This document shows positions 39,222-39,885 of a stretch of DNA of 39,885 nucleotides, piece after piece. Under the pieces are notes generated by a model. The model had not been told where the DNA came from. It was given only the letters and a program-made list of their open reading frames with translations, and made no database searches. Position 1 is the stretch's first letter. Each line of letters begins with the position of its first letter. The stretch comes from Micavibrio_A sp964423095 (lineage in GTDB: Bacteria; Pseudomonadota; Alphaproteobacteria; Micavibrionales; Micavibrionaceae). The position numbers and the translations under genes were made by a program. The stretch is taken from contig CAYRDI010000014.1 in the NCBI GenBank assembly GCA_964423095.1, positions 1-39,885 of the forward strand, given 5' to 3'.

Positions 39222-39885
39222 ATGGCGAAAGCAGCTACAAAAATCGCTGACAACAGCGATTCCAAAGACTTTGCCGCGCTCTTAAGTGAGTCGATGCAAA
39301 GCAAATCCTTTGAAGGCAATGTCGTAAAAGGAAAAATTATCGAAGTACAGGACGACGCCGTGATCATCGATGTCGGCCTGAAATCCGAAGGACGCGTGTC
39401 TTTGCGCGAATTCACGATGCCGGGACAAGATCCTGAAGTCCGCATCGGCGATATCGTCGAAGTTTACGTGGACCGCATGGAAAACCGTGACGGCGAAACC
39501 GTTCTCTCCCGCGAAAAAGCACGCCGGGAAGAAGTCTGGATCGACCTCGAAAAAGCCTCCGAAAAAGGCGAACGCGTGACCGGCGTTATCTTCGGCCGCG
39601 TCAAAGGCGGTTTCACCGTTGATCTCGGCGGGGCCGTGGCCTTCTTGCCGGGTTCCCAAGTGGACATCCGCCCCGTGCGCGATGTAGGGCCCCTGATGGG
39701 CACACCGCAACCCTTCCAGATTTTGAAAATGGACCGAGCGCGTGGAAACATCGTGGTAAGCCGCCGTGCCGTTCTGGAAGAATCCCGCGATGTGGCACGT
39801 TCCGACCTGCTCGAAACCTTGAAAGAGGGTTCGGTGGTTCAGGGTCTCGTGAAAAACATCACGGATTACGGTGCGTTTATCTATC
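39222..39885 (+). CDS. rpsA: 30S ribosomal protein S1, N-terminal part
   Basis: Runs off the window after 221 codons. It starts MAKAATKIADNSDSKDFAALL with AAAGGAAA in front of the ATG. The first S1 repeat begins at 'VVKGKIIEVQDDAVIIDVGLKSEG', the second at 'VTGVIFGRVKGGFTVDLGG', and the third at 'VVQGLVKNITDYGAF' (all in part). S1 brings messenger RNAs to the 30S subunit. The context after cmk is canonical. Confidence 0.97.
   Translation, partial: MAKAATKIADNSDSKDFAALLSESMQSKSFEGNVVKGKIIEVQDDAVIIDVGLKSEGRVSLREFTMPGQDPEVRIGDIVEVYVDRMENRDGETVLSREKARREEVWIDLEKASEKGERVTGVIFGRVKGGFTVDLGGAVAFLPGSQVDIRPVRDVGPLMGTPQPFQILKMDRARGNIVVSRRAVLEESRDVARSDLLETLKEGSVVQGLVKNITDYGAFIY

Noticed and set aside
1..39885. 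CRISPR array, insertion sequence or integrase-borne island
   Set aside because: No regularly spaced direct repeats, transposase motifs or integrase were found; the tRNA has no duplicated 3' end nearby.

Overview
The window is a gene-dense stretch of a chromosome with housekeeping content and moderately high GC, almost certainly from an alphaproteobacterium. The evidence is the gene order and families: ftsK-lolA-recR, the chain rnd-kdsD-lptC-lptA-lptB-rpoN-hpf-ptsN, cytochrome c next to pheA, hsp20 with a DUF1150 gene, a zf-CHCC protein, a CP4-like AroA, and cmk-rpsA. A GTTC-N7-GTTC LexA box and a ROSE-like RNA thermometer fit the same group. The order is not proven; a Micavibrio-like lineage is only an inference. 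No rRNA, CRISPR array or insertion sequence was seen. One tRNA is present.

Layout. 1-798: the end of a DotA/TraY-type gene of a type IVB secretion or conjugation system, closed by a bidirectional terminator. 868-4868 (minus): envelope lipid transport, with mlaC, mlaA, lptG and lptF. 4991-7976 (plus): pepA, a KamA/EpmB-family radical SAM gene and holC, coupled by 4-base overlaps. 8052-10325: membrane cytochrome c, pheA and two small conserved proteins. 10565-15398 (plus): ftsK, a PfkB kinase, lolA and recR. 15438-17259 (minus): an orphan small protein behind a LexA-box promoter and terminator, then two membrane proteins of unknown function. 17475-18305: a receiver protein with a degenerate GGDEF domain. 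18501-18587: tRNA-Leu(CAG). 18637-24221: rnd, kdsD, lptCAB and rpoN. murI is inserted in reverse, then hpf and ptsN. 26545-28337: small stress-type genes around hsp20. 28362-32383: a pilin-like protein, cysS, an MBL hydrolase and a receiver protein. 32496-33955: pyrC and hisI. 34197-36374: a GGDEF-EAL protein. 36391-39885: aroA, a lipoprotein, cmk and the start of rpsA.

How the genes work together. Outer-membrane biogenesis dominates: Lpt (F, G, C, A, B) and KdsD for LPS, MlaA/MlaC for phospholipid traffic, and LolA for lipoproteins. Three signalling proteins are spread through the second half, two with damaged GGDEF motifs.

The most interesting signals are regulatory. (i) A LexA-box promoter is followed about 60 nt later by an intrinsic terminator and then an orphan gene with a strong ribosome binding site; it could be an SOS-controlled small RNA or attenuator. 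(ii) A -24/-12 promoter lies directly in front of rpoN. (iii) A ROSE-like RNA thermometer and heat-shock-type promoter lie in front of hsp20, with the promoter overlapping the end of a 59-residue zf-CHCC gene. (iv) A diverged repeat follows both the kinase gene and recR. (v) A structured leader precedes rpsA.
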